A stretch of 64,000 nucleotides of DNA from a virus (IMGVR_UViG_3300027901_000002:35015-99014), one strand, 5' to 3'. Positions 1-7,040 are shown, counted from the stretch's first letter. Numbers and translations: made by a program. The notes: a model not told the origin generated them from the letters alone.

Positions 1-774
1 ATCCATTCCAAATGGATAACTTGAAGTATTTGCAGCAAGAAAATCAAATCTAATAACTATGTATTTAATGTCTGTATAATCAACAGTTGCAGTTTCGTCT
101 ACAATTCTCCAATATATAGCTGTTGCTCCAGTAAAATTTGCTCCACTACAAGTTACTTGTGTGTTAGAATCTACGCTAGTTATTGTGTAATGTCCTTCGT
201 CTACTGATGGTCTATCAAGAATTAATGTATCTCCAACAGAAACCGTTGTAAGAAAATTTTGTCCAGCTTCTGTAAAAATTCCACTTGACGCAGTTGTTAC
301 ACCAGCGATTCCAGCGTCAACAGTTTCTCCTTGCATAAAAACGTCATCTTCGTCACCTGAACACAAAAGAACTTCCCAATTACCCATTCTCTCTTGATCT
401 CCGCCAAAACTCCATTCCCCCCATCTACCGCTTGCGGATGTTGGTAAGGCAGTACTATCGTACAATCTAATTCTTGTAGCTTCTCCATTAGCAAGATATT
501 GATTTCCGCCTTTTCCTTTGACTATATAAATCCATATTAAAAAGTCGTTTTGCGTAATATCTATTGTTGAAGGTAAAGTAAAATACATTGAATTCCATAA
601 CGGTTGTCCGCTAGTAGCGTAGAAATTATAACAATCAGTCCCTTGTTTAGGTTCGTAAGAACCGTTTGTTGCCATAGCATAAGTATACGGATCGCCGTAG
701 CAAGGACTCAAAGTCCAGGGGTTTGGCGTCCCTTCACAATCGTCTATCATAGTGTAGTTGGCTGTAACAGTCAC
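1..774 (-). CDS. Partial adhesin/tail-fibre-like structural protein
   Basis: An open minus-strand frame of 258 codons runs off the left edge, so the C-terminus is missing. I chose the GTG at 774 because it overlaps the upstream stop (GTGA) and has AGGA a few bases before it; ATG at 750 is the alternative. The protein is rich in Thr, Ser, Gly and aromatic residues with no charged clusters, typical of beta-rich virion proteins. Its start (MIDDCEG..PW) resembles the first strand of the concanavalin-like domain in the tail protein at 55819-57672 (VDNFEGG..W). A receptor-binding or fibre role is inferred. Confidence 0.6.
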   Translation of the reverse strand, partial: MTVTANYTMIDDCEGTPNPWTLSPCYGDPYTYAMATNGSYEPKQGTDCYNFYATSGQPLWNSMYFTLPSTIDITQNDFLIWIYIVKGKGGNQYLANGEATRIRLYDSTALPTSASGRWGEWSFGGDQERMGNWEVLLCSGDEDDVFMQGETVDAGIAGVTTASSGIFTEAGQNFLTTVSVGDTLILDRPSVDEGHYTITSVDSNTQVTCSGANFTGATAIYWRIVDETATVDYTDIKYIVIRFDFLAANTSSYPFGMD

Positions 775-1631
775 GTTCCTAACATCATTTGTATTATTTC
801 AGCAATTGTTGGTCTTAATAAAGTTTTTTTACAATTTTCACATAATCTGTCTGGATCAATGGGTCTCATTTTTCCTTCTCCAAATAATGAAGGAGGAGGT
901 GCTAAACAAGAATATTTCTTTTCTAATTTAATAGCTTCTTCTCTCGTAACTCGTGGAATTTGTTCTCTAAATCTCTTTTTGTTTTCGTACAAAATTTCGT
1001 TGCTTCCCAAACAAGCTTTTGCCATATTTAATAAAGAACACGCAGAATCCATCCAACCCATTATATCGTTGCATAAATTTAAGAGACTTTCGTCTGTTTG
1101 ATTTTCAAATCTTAATCTTTGTATTTCTGTAATATAATACATTAATCTTCCGTTCCACAAACAAGTTTCTTCAACGAATAAACTTTGCGTCGGAAATATC
1201 ATATCTTTAATTTCTGACGTAACTTGAACTGCTTGTTCAGTAGAGGCTAATTCGTCTAGTTGTTCTTCTTGTCTACATTGAGCGCAAAATTTTTTCGTGT
1301 CGTAAATATACCATTCCCCGTATAAAGGCGGATGCTCTACAATATTAATAGTTAAACCTAAATCGTAGCGATCGTTTATTTCTTTCGCTTGTTTCGTAGA
1401 TTCTGTGCAAAAATTAGTCAATTGACCTAGAAAAGTTGCGTGTGGCCTTATTTCGTGAATTTTATCTCTTACTTGTGGAGTTTGCTTTCTAAAATTTTTT
1501 TCTGTATCTATAAAAGAAGGATAAATAGTCTCCCTCCACAAACTTTTTCTTCCCATAGAAACTTTTCCTATTAAAAATATGTTGTAAGCACATTTTCTAA
1601 ATATTTCTTTTATATCTTGAAGCGCTCCCAT
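771..1631 (-). CDS. Hypothetical protein with two CxxC pairs
   Basis: A 286-residue soluble protein I do not recognise. Two cysteine pairs are visible, FCAQC near residue 115 and LCENC near residue 262, which could bind one or two zinc ions. The middle is helical. It lies 2 bp from the upstream small gene and overlaps the structural gene downstream, so it is probably co-transcribed with both. Confidence 0.75.
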   Translation of the reverse strand: MGALQDIKEIFRKCAYNIFLIGKVSMGRKSLWRETIYPSFIDTEKNFRKQTPQVRDKIHEIRPHATFLGQLTNFCTESTKQAKEINDRYDLGLTINIVEHPPLYGEWYIYDTKKFCAQCRQEEQLDELASTEQAVQVTSEIKDMIFPTQSLFVEETCLWNGRLMYYITEIQRLRFENQTDESLLNLCNDIMGWMDSACSLLNMAKACLGSNEILYENKKRFREQIPRVTREEAIKLEKKYSCLAPPPSLFGEGKMRPIDPDRLCENCKKTLLRPTIAEIIQMMLGT

Positions 1632-1633
1632 AA

Positions 1634-1831
1634 TTACACCTTTTCAAATAAATTTGCGTCTACCCAAGTTATTCTATTTGAACCTTTTCTCCTTACTAAT
1701 ATTTTATCAGTTGCGGTTGGTTTTGTATCTTGTTCGTCTCCTAAAACAATGTAAATTTTTCCCTTAAAATGAGAATAAACTTCTTCGTATTTTTGTTTTA
1801 ATTTTATTTCGTCGAATAAATTAAACTTCAT
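1634..1831 (-). CDS. Small hypothetical protein (65 aa)
   Basis: A short charged protein of unknown function, with a VLGDEQ turn in the middle and a WVDANLF end. Its ATG overlaps the stop of the preceding 46-residue gene (ATGA), which supports real, translationally coupled coding. Confidence 0.6.
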   Translation of the reverse strand: MKFNLFDEIKLKQKYEEVYSHFKGKIYIVLGDEQDTKPTATDKILVRRKGSNRITWVDANLFEKV

Positions 1832-1968
1832 ATCTCAACATCTGGATTGTTTTTAATAAATTCTTTTAATGATACCCAATTTTTCCAAGTTCTATTATGA
1901 CCAATAACGGTCATTTGTACATAAATTTTACCAGAATAATTAACTTTTTGTAGGTGTGTAACTTCCAT
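1828..1968 (-). CDS. Small hypothetical protein (46 aa)
   Basis: The frame starts at ATG 1968 and ends with a TGA that overlaps the next start. Residues 1-46 contain a NYSGKIYVQMTVIGHNRTWKNW segment that looks like two beta strands, followed by a short helix. A CTG further upstream, with a purine-rich stretch before it, could extend it. No family is recognised. Confidence 0.5.
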   Translation of the reverse strand: MEVTHLQKVNYSGKIYVQMTVIGHNRTWKNWVSLKEFIKNNPDVEI

Positions 1969-2143
1969 TTCAATTCCAGAGGAATCTTTAATTTTTATGG
2001 TTTCAACCAGTTTTTAAAACCCCTTGTTTTCTACCCTGTTTTTATTAGGTACAAAAGTTACCTACACTACAAAAACATTTAACTGGGAAAATTTACTTCC
2101 TTTGTTCCTTACTATTTTTATAAATTATTCTAATTTAAAGGTG
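1969..2143 (-). promoter_or_regulatory. Intergenic region with candidate TATA promoter
   Basis: This noncoding gap contains a minus-strand TTTATAAAAA stretch near 2117-2128 that could serve as a TATA box for the small genes downstream. It also contains the inverted sequence GGTAC..GTTACC near 2052-2066. Because the genome is AT-rich, the TATA call alone is weak. Confidence 0.3.
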
Positions 2144-3214
2144 TTATAAAACCATATCACCAGTAAATCTTAATAAGGTCGCTTGTTTTTTTTCTTTCTG
2201 TTTCTTTTGCTCTTTTGTTTCCTTTGGTTTTGTTTTCTTTTTCTTCCCATGTAACCAATCCTCTTTCTCCTCTTTTGGTTTAAACTTAATAGGAGGAAAA
2301 TTCATTTTCGCCCTCTTATCGTGTTTTCCAAAATTAAGAAGAATCCCGTTAAGATATTTTTGTTTGTAGTCGTATTTGTATGTGTCTACAAAAGACAAAT
2401 TTTCGCTTGGTGAGACACTTGAATAAAATTTATGAAGGTTGTTTCCCAACCAATTTAAAATAAAGATGAAAGGATGTTCGCAATTCTCGAAATCTTTTTT
2501 CTCACATTTTCCAGTCAATATTTTGTAAGCAACTTGCTGAGAACTAAGCTTTTCTTCTTCTATTGGTTTAAAGGATTTAATCCCACTCAATATGTTTCTC
2601 AAAGTCACTCGCATGTCGGAGTCGTAAATATCCTCAATGTCTCCCTGCCAATCTGGATATTTTTTCTTAACGAATTGCTCTACGTCCTTTCGAGTAGGAG
2701 CTTGAAGTTTTAGCGGAGTCATTTGTTTTGCGACTGTTGCGTGAACCGTATCTTTTTTATTGACAATTACAATAAAAGGATTTTTGGATTCTTTTACGTA
2801 AAAATTAATGAGAGCATAAGCTCTCCAGTAAAAGGAGTCTCCCTCTACTACGAAGATAGTGTTCCTCGTTTGTAGAGGGAGTTGTGCAAAATCCTTCAGT
2901 AAATCCTCGGTGTTTCTAGGATAAGAGTATTTTATCTGCCACCCAATTTCGCTGGCAATAAGTCTTGGGAGTGAGGATTTTCCAACGCCATGTTCGCCAA
3001 ACAAAAGGATTTTTTCGTTATTAAGGATAAGCTTTCGCAATTGATTTCTTTGTTTTTCGTTTCCCGCGATTAAAAAACTCGCCAAAATTTTTTTGCCTGT
3101 GTAATTTTCGTAAGCTGTTGTGCATTCTTCAACAGTTGAATTACACAGGCAAGCGATTTCAGGTAATGTAAACCTATTCTGATATACTAATTTTTTTACG
3201 CGTTTTCCTAACAT
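2144..3214 (-). CDS. AAA+ ATPase resembling clamp-loader large subunit
   Basis: A 356-residue P-loop ATPase. Walker A is GEHGVGKS (residues 73-80) and Walker B is FVVEGD (121-126), with a sensor-like IVIVNKKD (about 140-147). The domain order and length suit the ATPase core plus lid of archaeal RFC large subunits. Residues 15-38 look like a helix-turn-helix. A lysine-rich linker leads to QATLLRFT at the C-terminus, which fits a PIP box (QxxLxxF), so it may bind a PCNA-like clamp. I start it at ATG 3214: the longer frame begins with a GTG inside a structured RNA that ends 7 nt upstream. RFC assignment is inferred and the small subunit is not in the window. Confidence 0.7.
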   Translation of the reverse strand: MLGKRVKKLVYQNRFTLPEIACLCNSTVEECTTAYENYTGKKILASFLIAGNEKQRNQLRKLILNNEKILLFGEHGVGKSSLPRLIASEIGWQIKYSYPRNTEDLLKDFAQLPLQTRNTIFVVEGDSFYWRAYALINFYVKESKNPFIVIVNKKDTVHATVAKQMTPLKLQAPTRKDVEQFVKKKYPDWQGDIEDIYDSDMRVTLRNILSGIKSFKPIEEEKLSSQQVAYKILTGKCEKKDFENCEHPFIFILNWLGNNLHKFYSSVSPSENLSFVDTYKYDYKQKYLNGILLNFGKHDKRAKMNFPPIKFKPKEEKEDWLHGKKKKTKPKETKEQKKQKEKKQATLLRFTGDMVL

Positions 3215-3221
3215 AAATTTA

Positions 3222-3352
3222 AGTAAGGAAGGTCGGATTTGCACCGACGCTTTCTTAGGTGATGGTCTCAGTAAAGAAAGTCTAAAATAGATAAGCGGAC
3301 GTCCTTACCATCATTACCGTCAGTAGGCTTTACGCTATCTATTTTCTTCCTT
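3222..3352 (-). ncRNA. tRNA-like four-helix structured RNA (leader or stable RNA)
   Basis: On the minus strand the ends form a perfect 7-bp acceptor-like stem (AAGGAAG/CTTCCTT) followed by an A in the discriminator position. Just inside the 3' end is a perfect 5-bp T-arm-like hairpin (GTCGG, loop TGCAAAT, CCGAC). In place of D and anticodon arms there is a 10-bp stem (AAAATAGATA/TATCTATTTT) with a large apical region and a 7-bp stem (CTTTCTT/AAGAAAG). Their loops contain TGATGGT and ACCATCA, which are complementary and could kiss. A TATA-like TTTATAAATG lies near 3400-3409. The RNA ends 7 nt before the AAA+ gene. It is not a normal tRNA. Confidence 0.65.
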
Positions 3353-3441
3353 TATTTTATTTTATTTTTAAATTTTCTTAACATAAAAATATTTTAAACA
3401 TTTATAAATGTGTATTCCCAGACGAAGCATTTTTATTATTT

Positions 3442-3717
3442 TCAGATTTTTAAAAATAATAAAATAATCAAAATTGAAGTCGCTACGACGTTTCCAATCG
3501 AGGTATATAAAATAAACCTAAGAGTAGAGTTAATTTTTTGCGTTACGTTTAGTGTGTCTTGTAAAGTATCTAAAAGTTCGAGTATATCTTCTTCCATACT
3601 TAAGAAGAGTCCTAGCTCGTACAAATCTTTTTTCGTGTAAGACGAATTACATTCTTTACAATAAAATCTTTCGTAAACCCAATTCATTTCAATGTTTTTA
3701 TGTATCGGACAATTCAT
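3442..3717 (-). CDS. Zinc-binding membrane-anchored small protein
   Basis: Starting at ATG 3717 (TAATG overlap with the peptide before it), the protein is 91 residues. The N-terminus carries CPIH..CKEC, a likely zinc site. A charged helical centre is followed by a hydrophobic C-terminal segment (about residues 68-90) that looks like one membrane span. Function unknown. Confidence 0.6.
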   Translation of the reverse strand: MNCPIHKNIEMNWVYERFYCKECNSSYTKKDLYELGLFLSMEEDILELLDTLQDTLNVTQKINSTLRFILYTSIGNVVATSILIILLFLKI

Positions 3718-3815
3718 TAGTTGTTCGCCATTATTAAGCAAAGCGTTATAATTACGATAGATACGCCTAAAAACAAGGAAATAACAAAAAGGGCGTATTT
3801 TTTAAGTTGGTTCAA
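3717..3815 (-). CDS. Putative single-span membrane peptide (32 aa)
   Basis: A TTG-started frame encodes a short peptide that is nearly all one hydrophobic helix. It ends in a TAATG junction with the next gene and overlaps the end of the gene before it by 14 bp. The junction is the main support; the start codon is uncertain. Confidence 0.4.
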   Translation of the reverse strand: MNQLKKYALFVISLFLGVSIVIITLCLIMANN

Positions 3816-3978
3816 TTTTTTCGACCTTAAAAGTAGTTTCGTTATCGATTCTTTCTGGATCTTGATTCCAAATCCTTTTAGTTGCTTTTCTAATCGCTTC
3901 GCACTCGTCTTCCGCTTCTACTTCTACTCTGTAAATATCTATCAAAAATTCTTTTACTTCTACTTTATATTTAACCAC
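3802..3978 (-). CDS. Small acidic hypothetical protein (58 aa)
   Basis: The frame starts at GTG 3978, overlapping the stop of the DUF4241-like gene. The product alternates V/E/K strands and then a helix containing DECEAIRKATKRIW, an arrangement seen in small beta-alpha phage proteins. Function unknown. Confidence 0.5.
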   Translation of the reverse strand: MVKYKVEVKEFLIDIYRVEVEAEDECEAIRKATKRIWNQDPERIDNETTFKVEKIEPT

Positions 3979-4414
3979 TCATATCCACTCTTATTTCCAT
4001 TATTATACCATCTTCGATTTTTGCGTAAACTGGATACAATCCATCTCCAAATCCAGAATCAAAAGATACAGCTAAACCATCGTGTCCAAGGTGGAAAGGT
4101 ATTTGTTTGTAACTTTTTCCTTTTTTGTGAGAGACGTAATTGTAAGAAAATTCAAATTCTGGTTCGTAATGTATTCGAATCCATTGTTTAAGATCGTGTA
4201 TTAAGTTATTAGGTGTTAATCCTAGTTCTTTTATTTCTTGTTCGTAGCTATCAAAATCTTTACCATATTTGTATATTTTACCGCTTTCTTTGTCTCGATA
4301 TTCTCTTATATCTTCGTATTCGCCTTTTTTCCACCATTTAAGATAAGAAGGATCGCATATTATTAACTGTCCAGAATCTACTCCAACTACGCCAATTTTT
4401 TTCCATTCTGTCAT
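3971..4414 (-). CDS. DUF4241-like protein
   Basis: A 147-residue protein with VGVDSGQLIICDPSYL near the N-terminus and LAVSFDSGFGDGLYPVYA near the C-terminus. This pair of Gly/Asp-rich motifs is characteristic of DUF4241-type phage and bacterial proteins, whose function is not established. Its ATG begins 2 nt after the 3' strand of structured RNA element A, so its translation may depend on that structure. Confidence 0.65.
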   Translation of the reverse strand: MTEWKKIGVVGVDSGQLIICDPSYLKWWKKGEYEDIREYRDKESGKIYKYGKDFDSYEQEIKELGLTPNNLIHDLKQWIRIHYEPEFEFSYNYVSHKKGKSYKQIPFHLGHDGLAVSFDSGFGDGLYPVYAKIEDGIIMEIRVDMSG

Positions 4415-4416
4415 TT

Positions 4417-4558
4417 CGAGTCGGTAGAGTTCGTCAACTCAGTGTTTCACATGCATGTTACGCACACCCCTGATAGCTCCTTGCTGTTGATTGAGGTAAG
4501 TGCAATGAGCACGTCTCTCGCTCCTTAGGAGTCCGTCTTAGGAGGCACCGATTTCTCG
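4417..4558 (-). ncRNA. Structured RNA family, copy A
   Basis: On the minus strand the element opens with CGAG-AAA-TCGGT and closes with ACCGA-CTCG, giving a two-part stem (4555-4558 with 4417-4420; 4547-4551 with 4421-4425) with an AAA bulge. Inside are GTGC/GCAC and GAGTT/AACTC hairpins and a GACGG core motif. It begins inside the 3' end of the gene at 4525-4965 and ends 2 nt before the ATG of the DUF4241-like gene. GC content is visibly higher than in flanking genes. Copies B and C share the same ends. Confidence 0.65.
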
Positions 4559-4965
4559 TCTAACTCTTTTAACCATCTATTTATAAAACCATTTATTTCG
4601 TGAGTTGGAACGTTATATCCGCTTGGACTACCTTCAGACCATTTGTTTAAAATTCTTTGCGTTTCTAACAAAACTAGTTCTGCCATAGTTTTTCTTTCTT
4701 TCAGAAGGTGTTGTTTTCTACTTAATTCCGCTTTTTCGTACATTCCATCTCTATAAAGCATTCTTGCAAACTTCATTTTTTGACGCAATTCAAAAATACC
4801 TAAATAATGACGATTAAACATTTCCACCAAAAACCTAGAATTTCGTCCTCTTTTTTCGAGCATTTTAATTGCTTTGTAAGTTCGCAAAAAATTACCAATA
4901 CTTAGTTTAATTGGATTAGTACTTATATTACTACAAATTGATTCTATTTTTTCTCTTTTTGACAT
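4525..4965 (-). CDS. Hypothetical helical protein (146 aa)
   Basis: A basic, almost wholly helical protein without cysteine pairs or known motifs. Its stop overlaps the 5' part of RNA element A, so its last codons (DEKSVPPKTDS) are constrained by the RNA. The start abuts the stop of the Cys-rich gene before it. Confidence 0.65.
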   Translation of the reverse strand: MSKREKIESICSNISTNPIKLSIGNFLRTYKAIKMLEKRGRNSRFLVEMFNRHYLGIFELRQKMKFARMLYRDGMYEKAELSRKQHLLKERKTMAELVLLETQRILNKWSEGSPSGYNVPTHEINGFINRWLKELDEKSVPPKTDS

Positions 4966-5180
4966 TATTTTTCGTCTAATTTAGATATTGGACAATTTTC
5001 CCAATCTTGTGAATTGTAACAACCGCTAGTACATCCTCCTCCTTTGCCACATATTTCTCCACCACCTCTTAAATCTACAAGATATGGACATGTTGTTTTA
5101 CAAATCCACGTAACATGGTTCCAAGGGCAGTTGTTTATGTATTCACAACCTATACAATAATCTACGCTATAACTTGGCAT
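4965..5180 (-). CDS. Cysteine-rich small protein (71 aa)
   Basis: From ATG 5180 the product has twelve cysteines (YCIGC, NC, ICKTTC, IC, GCTSGC, NC), so it probably binds several zinc ions or an Fe-S cluster, or forms disulfides. A longer start at 5198 would run into RNA element B, whose 3' stem ends only 4 nt before ATG 5180; I therefore prefer 5180. Function unknown. Confidence 0.6.
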   Translation of the reverse strand: MPSYSVDYCIGCEYINNCPWNHVTWICKTTCPYLVDLRGGGEICGKGGGCTSGCYNSQDWENCPISKLDEK

Positions 5181-5184
5181 ATAT

Positions 5185-5333
5185 CGAGTCGGCCTCAATT
5201 GAGATTTTTGCTCTGGCTTGGGAAATTTGCATGCTTTCCAAAATAGTTAAAAGCTATAAAGTTTATAATCCAATGGGATCTCTAGTCCCTGTCTACCCCC
5301 CAAGAGGCCGTCGCAGAGCTTACCGATTTCTCG
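5185..5333 (-). ncRNA. Structured RNA family, copy B
   Basis: The same terminal design as copy A: minus-strand CGAG-AAA-TCGGT pairs with GCCGA-CTCG (5330-5333 with 5185-5188; 5322-5326 with 5189-5193, including one T-G wobble). An inner GCTCTG/CAGAGC stem, a CTCAATTGAG hairpin and a GACGG motif are visible. It ends 4 nt before the ATG of the Cys-rich gene. All reading frames are broken by stops, so it is noncoding. Confidence 0.65.
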
Positions 5334-5419
5334 TTCGGCGGGATGTAGTGACAATACGCACCGTCCCTATGTGACCTTCCTTATTACTCTTACGAGCTAT
5401 GCCCTATACCGATTTCGAG
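5330..5419 (-). ncRNA. Possible fourth, shorter RNA element between B and C
   Basis: Minus-strand CTCG-AAA-TCGGT (5419-5408) can pair with GCCGA-A-CGAG (5339-5330). These arms are shared with the 3' end of copy C and the 5' end of copy B, so this fold excludes the closing stems of its neighbours. It contains GGGACGG, matching the GACGG motif of the other copies. It may be an alternative conformation rather than a separate element. Confidence 0.4.
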
Positions 5420-5551
5420 TCAGCTGGAGCTCCCAAAGAACTTTCGGTTAGAGACGATATACGCTTCAACCTCCCCTGCATCCACTCGTGTAGAGTCTTT
5501 CTCTCTACTCAGGATCTACGGCTGTCCCGCTTCGTTCACGCTGATTTCTCG
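5416..5551 (-). ncRNA. Structured RNA family, copy C
   Basis: Minus-strand CGAG-AAA-TCAGC pairs with GCTGA-CTCG (5548-5551 with 5416-5419; 5540-5544 with 5420-5424). Relative to copy A, two pairs changed on both strands (G-C to A-T, T-A to C-G), which is compensatory covariation. An inner GTAGAG/CTCTAC hairpin and a GACAG motif are seen. Its 5' end overlaps the last codons of the RHH gene in a different reading frame from the overlap in copy A. Confidence 0.65.
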
Positions 5552-5863
5552 TATTCTTTCTTGTCTTCTTTTCTTAATTTCTTCTAACTCACTTTTCGGA
5601 ACTGGTTTTAACTTTACGCCTTCCGCAAAAACCAATTTTAATTCTTTTACCAATTCTTGCTTTACGCCGCTAATTTTAGGAGCAAATTTTGGAGGTTTCG
5701 GAGGAGGGTTCCAAGTAGGACGAGAAATAAATCTTTTCGTCCCAACGAACCTAAGAAAACTACTTCTATTTCTCCCTTCCAATTCTGCGTTTTCGTCTAT
5801 TTTCTTTAGCTCCTCTTCATTAACCCAAAAACTAATTTTTATTGCTCTTTTTCGATGCGACAT
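5516..5863 (-). CDS. Ribbon-helix-helix DNA-binding protein
   Basis: Residues 6-50 (KISFWVNEEELKKIDENA..GRNRSSFLRFVG) fit the RHH fold: a basic beta strand followed by two helices with the N-R-S-S-F turn. A proline-rich linker and a charged helical tail follow, somewhat like MobC or relaxosome-type RHH proteins. It probably binds DNA as a dimer and regulates transcription. The last codons lie inside RNA element C. Confidence 0.65.
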   Translation of the reverse strand: MSHRKRAIKISFWVNEEELKKIDENAELEGRNRSSFLRFVGTKRFISRPTWNPPPKPPKFAPKISGVKQELVKELKLVFAEGVKLKPVPKSELEEIKKRRQERIREISVNEAGQP

Positions 5864-5877
5864 AAGAAACCGATGTG

Positions 5878-5988
5878 TTAACCTTTAAGAATTGGTAAAT
5901 AAATTGCTGTTAATAATATAAACGCAAGTAAATGTACGACAACCCAAAATATAGCAATTACGATTGCTATTTTTTCGTCTTTATCCAT
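5878..5988 (-). CDS. Single-span membrane peptide (36 aa)
   Basis: MDKDEK is followed by one long hydrophobic helix (about residues 7-32) and a KG end. The ATG follows the previous stop with a 1-nt gap. It is one of several microproteins of this type in the operon; function unknown. Confidence 0.5.
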   Translation of the reverse strand: MDKDEKIAIVIAIFWVVVHLLAFILLTAIYLPILKG

Positions 5989-5989
5989 T

Positions 5990-6229
5990 TTAACCCAAAT
6001 TTTTCAAAAAAATTACCAAACAATCTATCGAACAAAAATCAAGCCTACATTCGTAGTAGGTTCCTGTTGTTTTATTGTTTTCGTCTGAAATATTAATATC
6101 AAACGTGCAGTTATCCTTACTAGAAATAGTAATCCAACCAACACATTTTCTAACTTCGTCTAACGTTCCTTCTCTTCCACAACTATCGCATTTATATTTT
6201 GTTATTTTCAAACTTTTCGAACTTCTCAA
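5990..6229 (-). CDS. Zinc-binding small protein
   Basis: The product carries KCDSCG at the N-terminus and FCSIDCLVIFL at the C-terminus, a layout like treble-clef/FCS zinc fingers where the second pair starts a helix. Starts are TTG (6229 or 6211), both overlapping the nucleotidyltransferase gene. Function unknown. Confidence 0.55.
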   Translation of the reverse strand: MRSSKSLKITKYKCDSCGREGTLDEVRKCVGWITISSKDNCTFDINISDENNKTTGTYYECRLDFCSIDCLVIFLKNLG

Positions 6230-6575
6230 TTATTTTTTTTACTTCTGGATGAACTTCCATCGAAGCTCCAGCTCTAATTTTAGTTCCAGAAATAACTTTC
6301 ACATCTTCTGGAACTTCTACTAAAGAGTATCCAACTCCTCTTCCAATAGCAACCATTTCTATGTCTGGAATCGTAATAATTTTTACCATTCCAGTTAAAA
6401 TTTCGTCTTGATACACAACAGAAATCATTCTGTATCTAAGCCAAAGAGGATATTTTTCTTCGCTATCTCTTATTGCGATACAAACTGGCTTTCCGTTAAG
6501 TAAGAAAGAGTCTATAATTGTTTTATGTCCTAAATGGAAAGGAGACCACCGACCAATAAACAAATTATATTTCAT
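6192..6575 (-). CDS. Nucleotidyltransferase, NMNAT/cytidylyltransferase-like
   Basis: GRWSPFHLGHK at residues 8-18 contains the (H/T)xGH nucleotide-binding motif, and ISGTKIRAG (about residues 95-103) matches the ISxTxxR signature of this superfamily. The length (127 aa) is shorter than typical archaeal NMN adenylyltransferases (about 170 aa), so the substrate is uncertain. NAD synthesis from NMN is the most likely role; CDP-alcohol or other adenylyl transfer is possible. Its stop region overlaps the next gene. Confidence 0.7.
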   Translation of the reverse strand: MKYNLFIGRWSPFHLGHKTIIDSFLLNGKPVCIAIRDSEEKYPLWLRYRMISVVYQDEILTGMVKIITIPDIEMVAIGRGVGYSLVEVPEDVKVISGTKIRAGASMEVHPEVKKIIEKFEKFENNKI

Positions 6576-6820
6576 TTTGTAAAATCTCTTGTAAATACGT
6601 GTTCGCCGTGAAGTGTTCTTTCTATTGCGTTAAGATAAGTTGTTTCAAAAATAATCCATTTATCACAGTCCACACATTTATCGTTTTCTACTTTTCCTCC
6701 ACAAAAACAACAAACAGCGTCGTGGAAGTCGGCAATAATAATTCTTACATTAACAAGCATTTTTATTAATTCTTGTTTATCCATGTTGAAATATTCAACA
6801 ATTGGTAGATATTTTTCCAT
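6572..6820 (-). CDS. Zinc-ribbon small protein
   Basis: From ATG 6820 the 82-residue product has CCFCGG and KCVDCDKW, a compact four-cysteine zinc site in the middle, flanked by helices. The start overlaps nothing and the stop overlaps the nucleotidyltransferase ATG. Function unknown. Confidence 0.55.
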   Translation of the reverse strand: MEKYLPIVEYFNMDKQELIKMLVNVRIIIADFHDAVCCFCGGKVENDKCVDCDKWIIFETTYLNAIERTLHGEHVFTRDFTK

Positions 6821-6821
6821 T

Positions 6822-7040
6822 TTAATCCTTGTCTCTATATATTTCAGCATAAGCTCGCATTGGCTTTATAACGTAAAAATAAAACGACAACTTGTTAAAC
6901 TTTGGATGTTTAACGTTTATTAAACATTCAGTAAGAACGTCGGCAAAAGTATCTAAATATATCGCGAGTTCTCCGCGAGACATGTCTTTAAAATTCTCGT
7001 GTCTGCTACCAACGCAAAAATTGTTACTAATTATTTTCAT
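6822..7040 (-). CDS. Hypothetical protein (72 aa)
   Basis: A short helical protein. A strong Shine-Dalgarno sequence (GGAGGAGGG) sits just before ATG 7040, one of the clearest ribosome sites in this operon. No family recognised. Confidence 0.6.
   Translation of the reverse strand: MKIISNNFCVGSRHENFKDMSRGELAIYLDTFADVLTECLINVKHPKFNKLSFYFYVIKPMRAYAEIYRDKD

Noticed and set aside
604-1101. Plus-strand open frame opposite the left-edge genes
   Set aside because: It covers parts of two well-supported minus-strand genes, has no domain and an implausible residue mix.
3222-3352. Canonical tRNA gene
   Set aside because: Acceptor and T-arm fit, but there is no D arm with GG, no plausible anticodon stem-loop, and the length is far above a tRNA; a standard intron does not solve it.
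4417-5551. Group I or II introns, RNase P or SRP RNA
   Set aside because: None of the conserved core strings of those RNAs could be placed, and 140 nt is too short for self-splicing introns.
5174-5587. Two plus-strand frames (66 and 62 codons) in the structured RNA region
   Set aside because: They run through RNA elements with co-varying stems, lack ribosome sites and oppose the operon direction.
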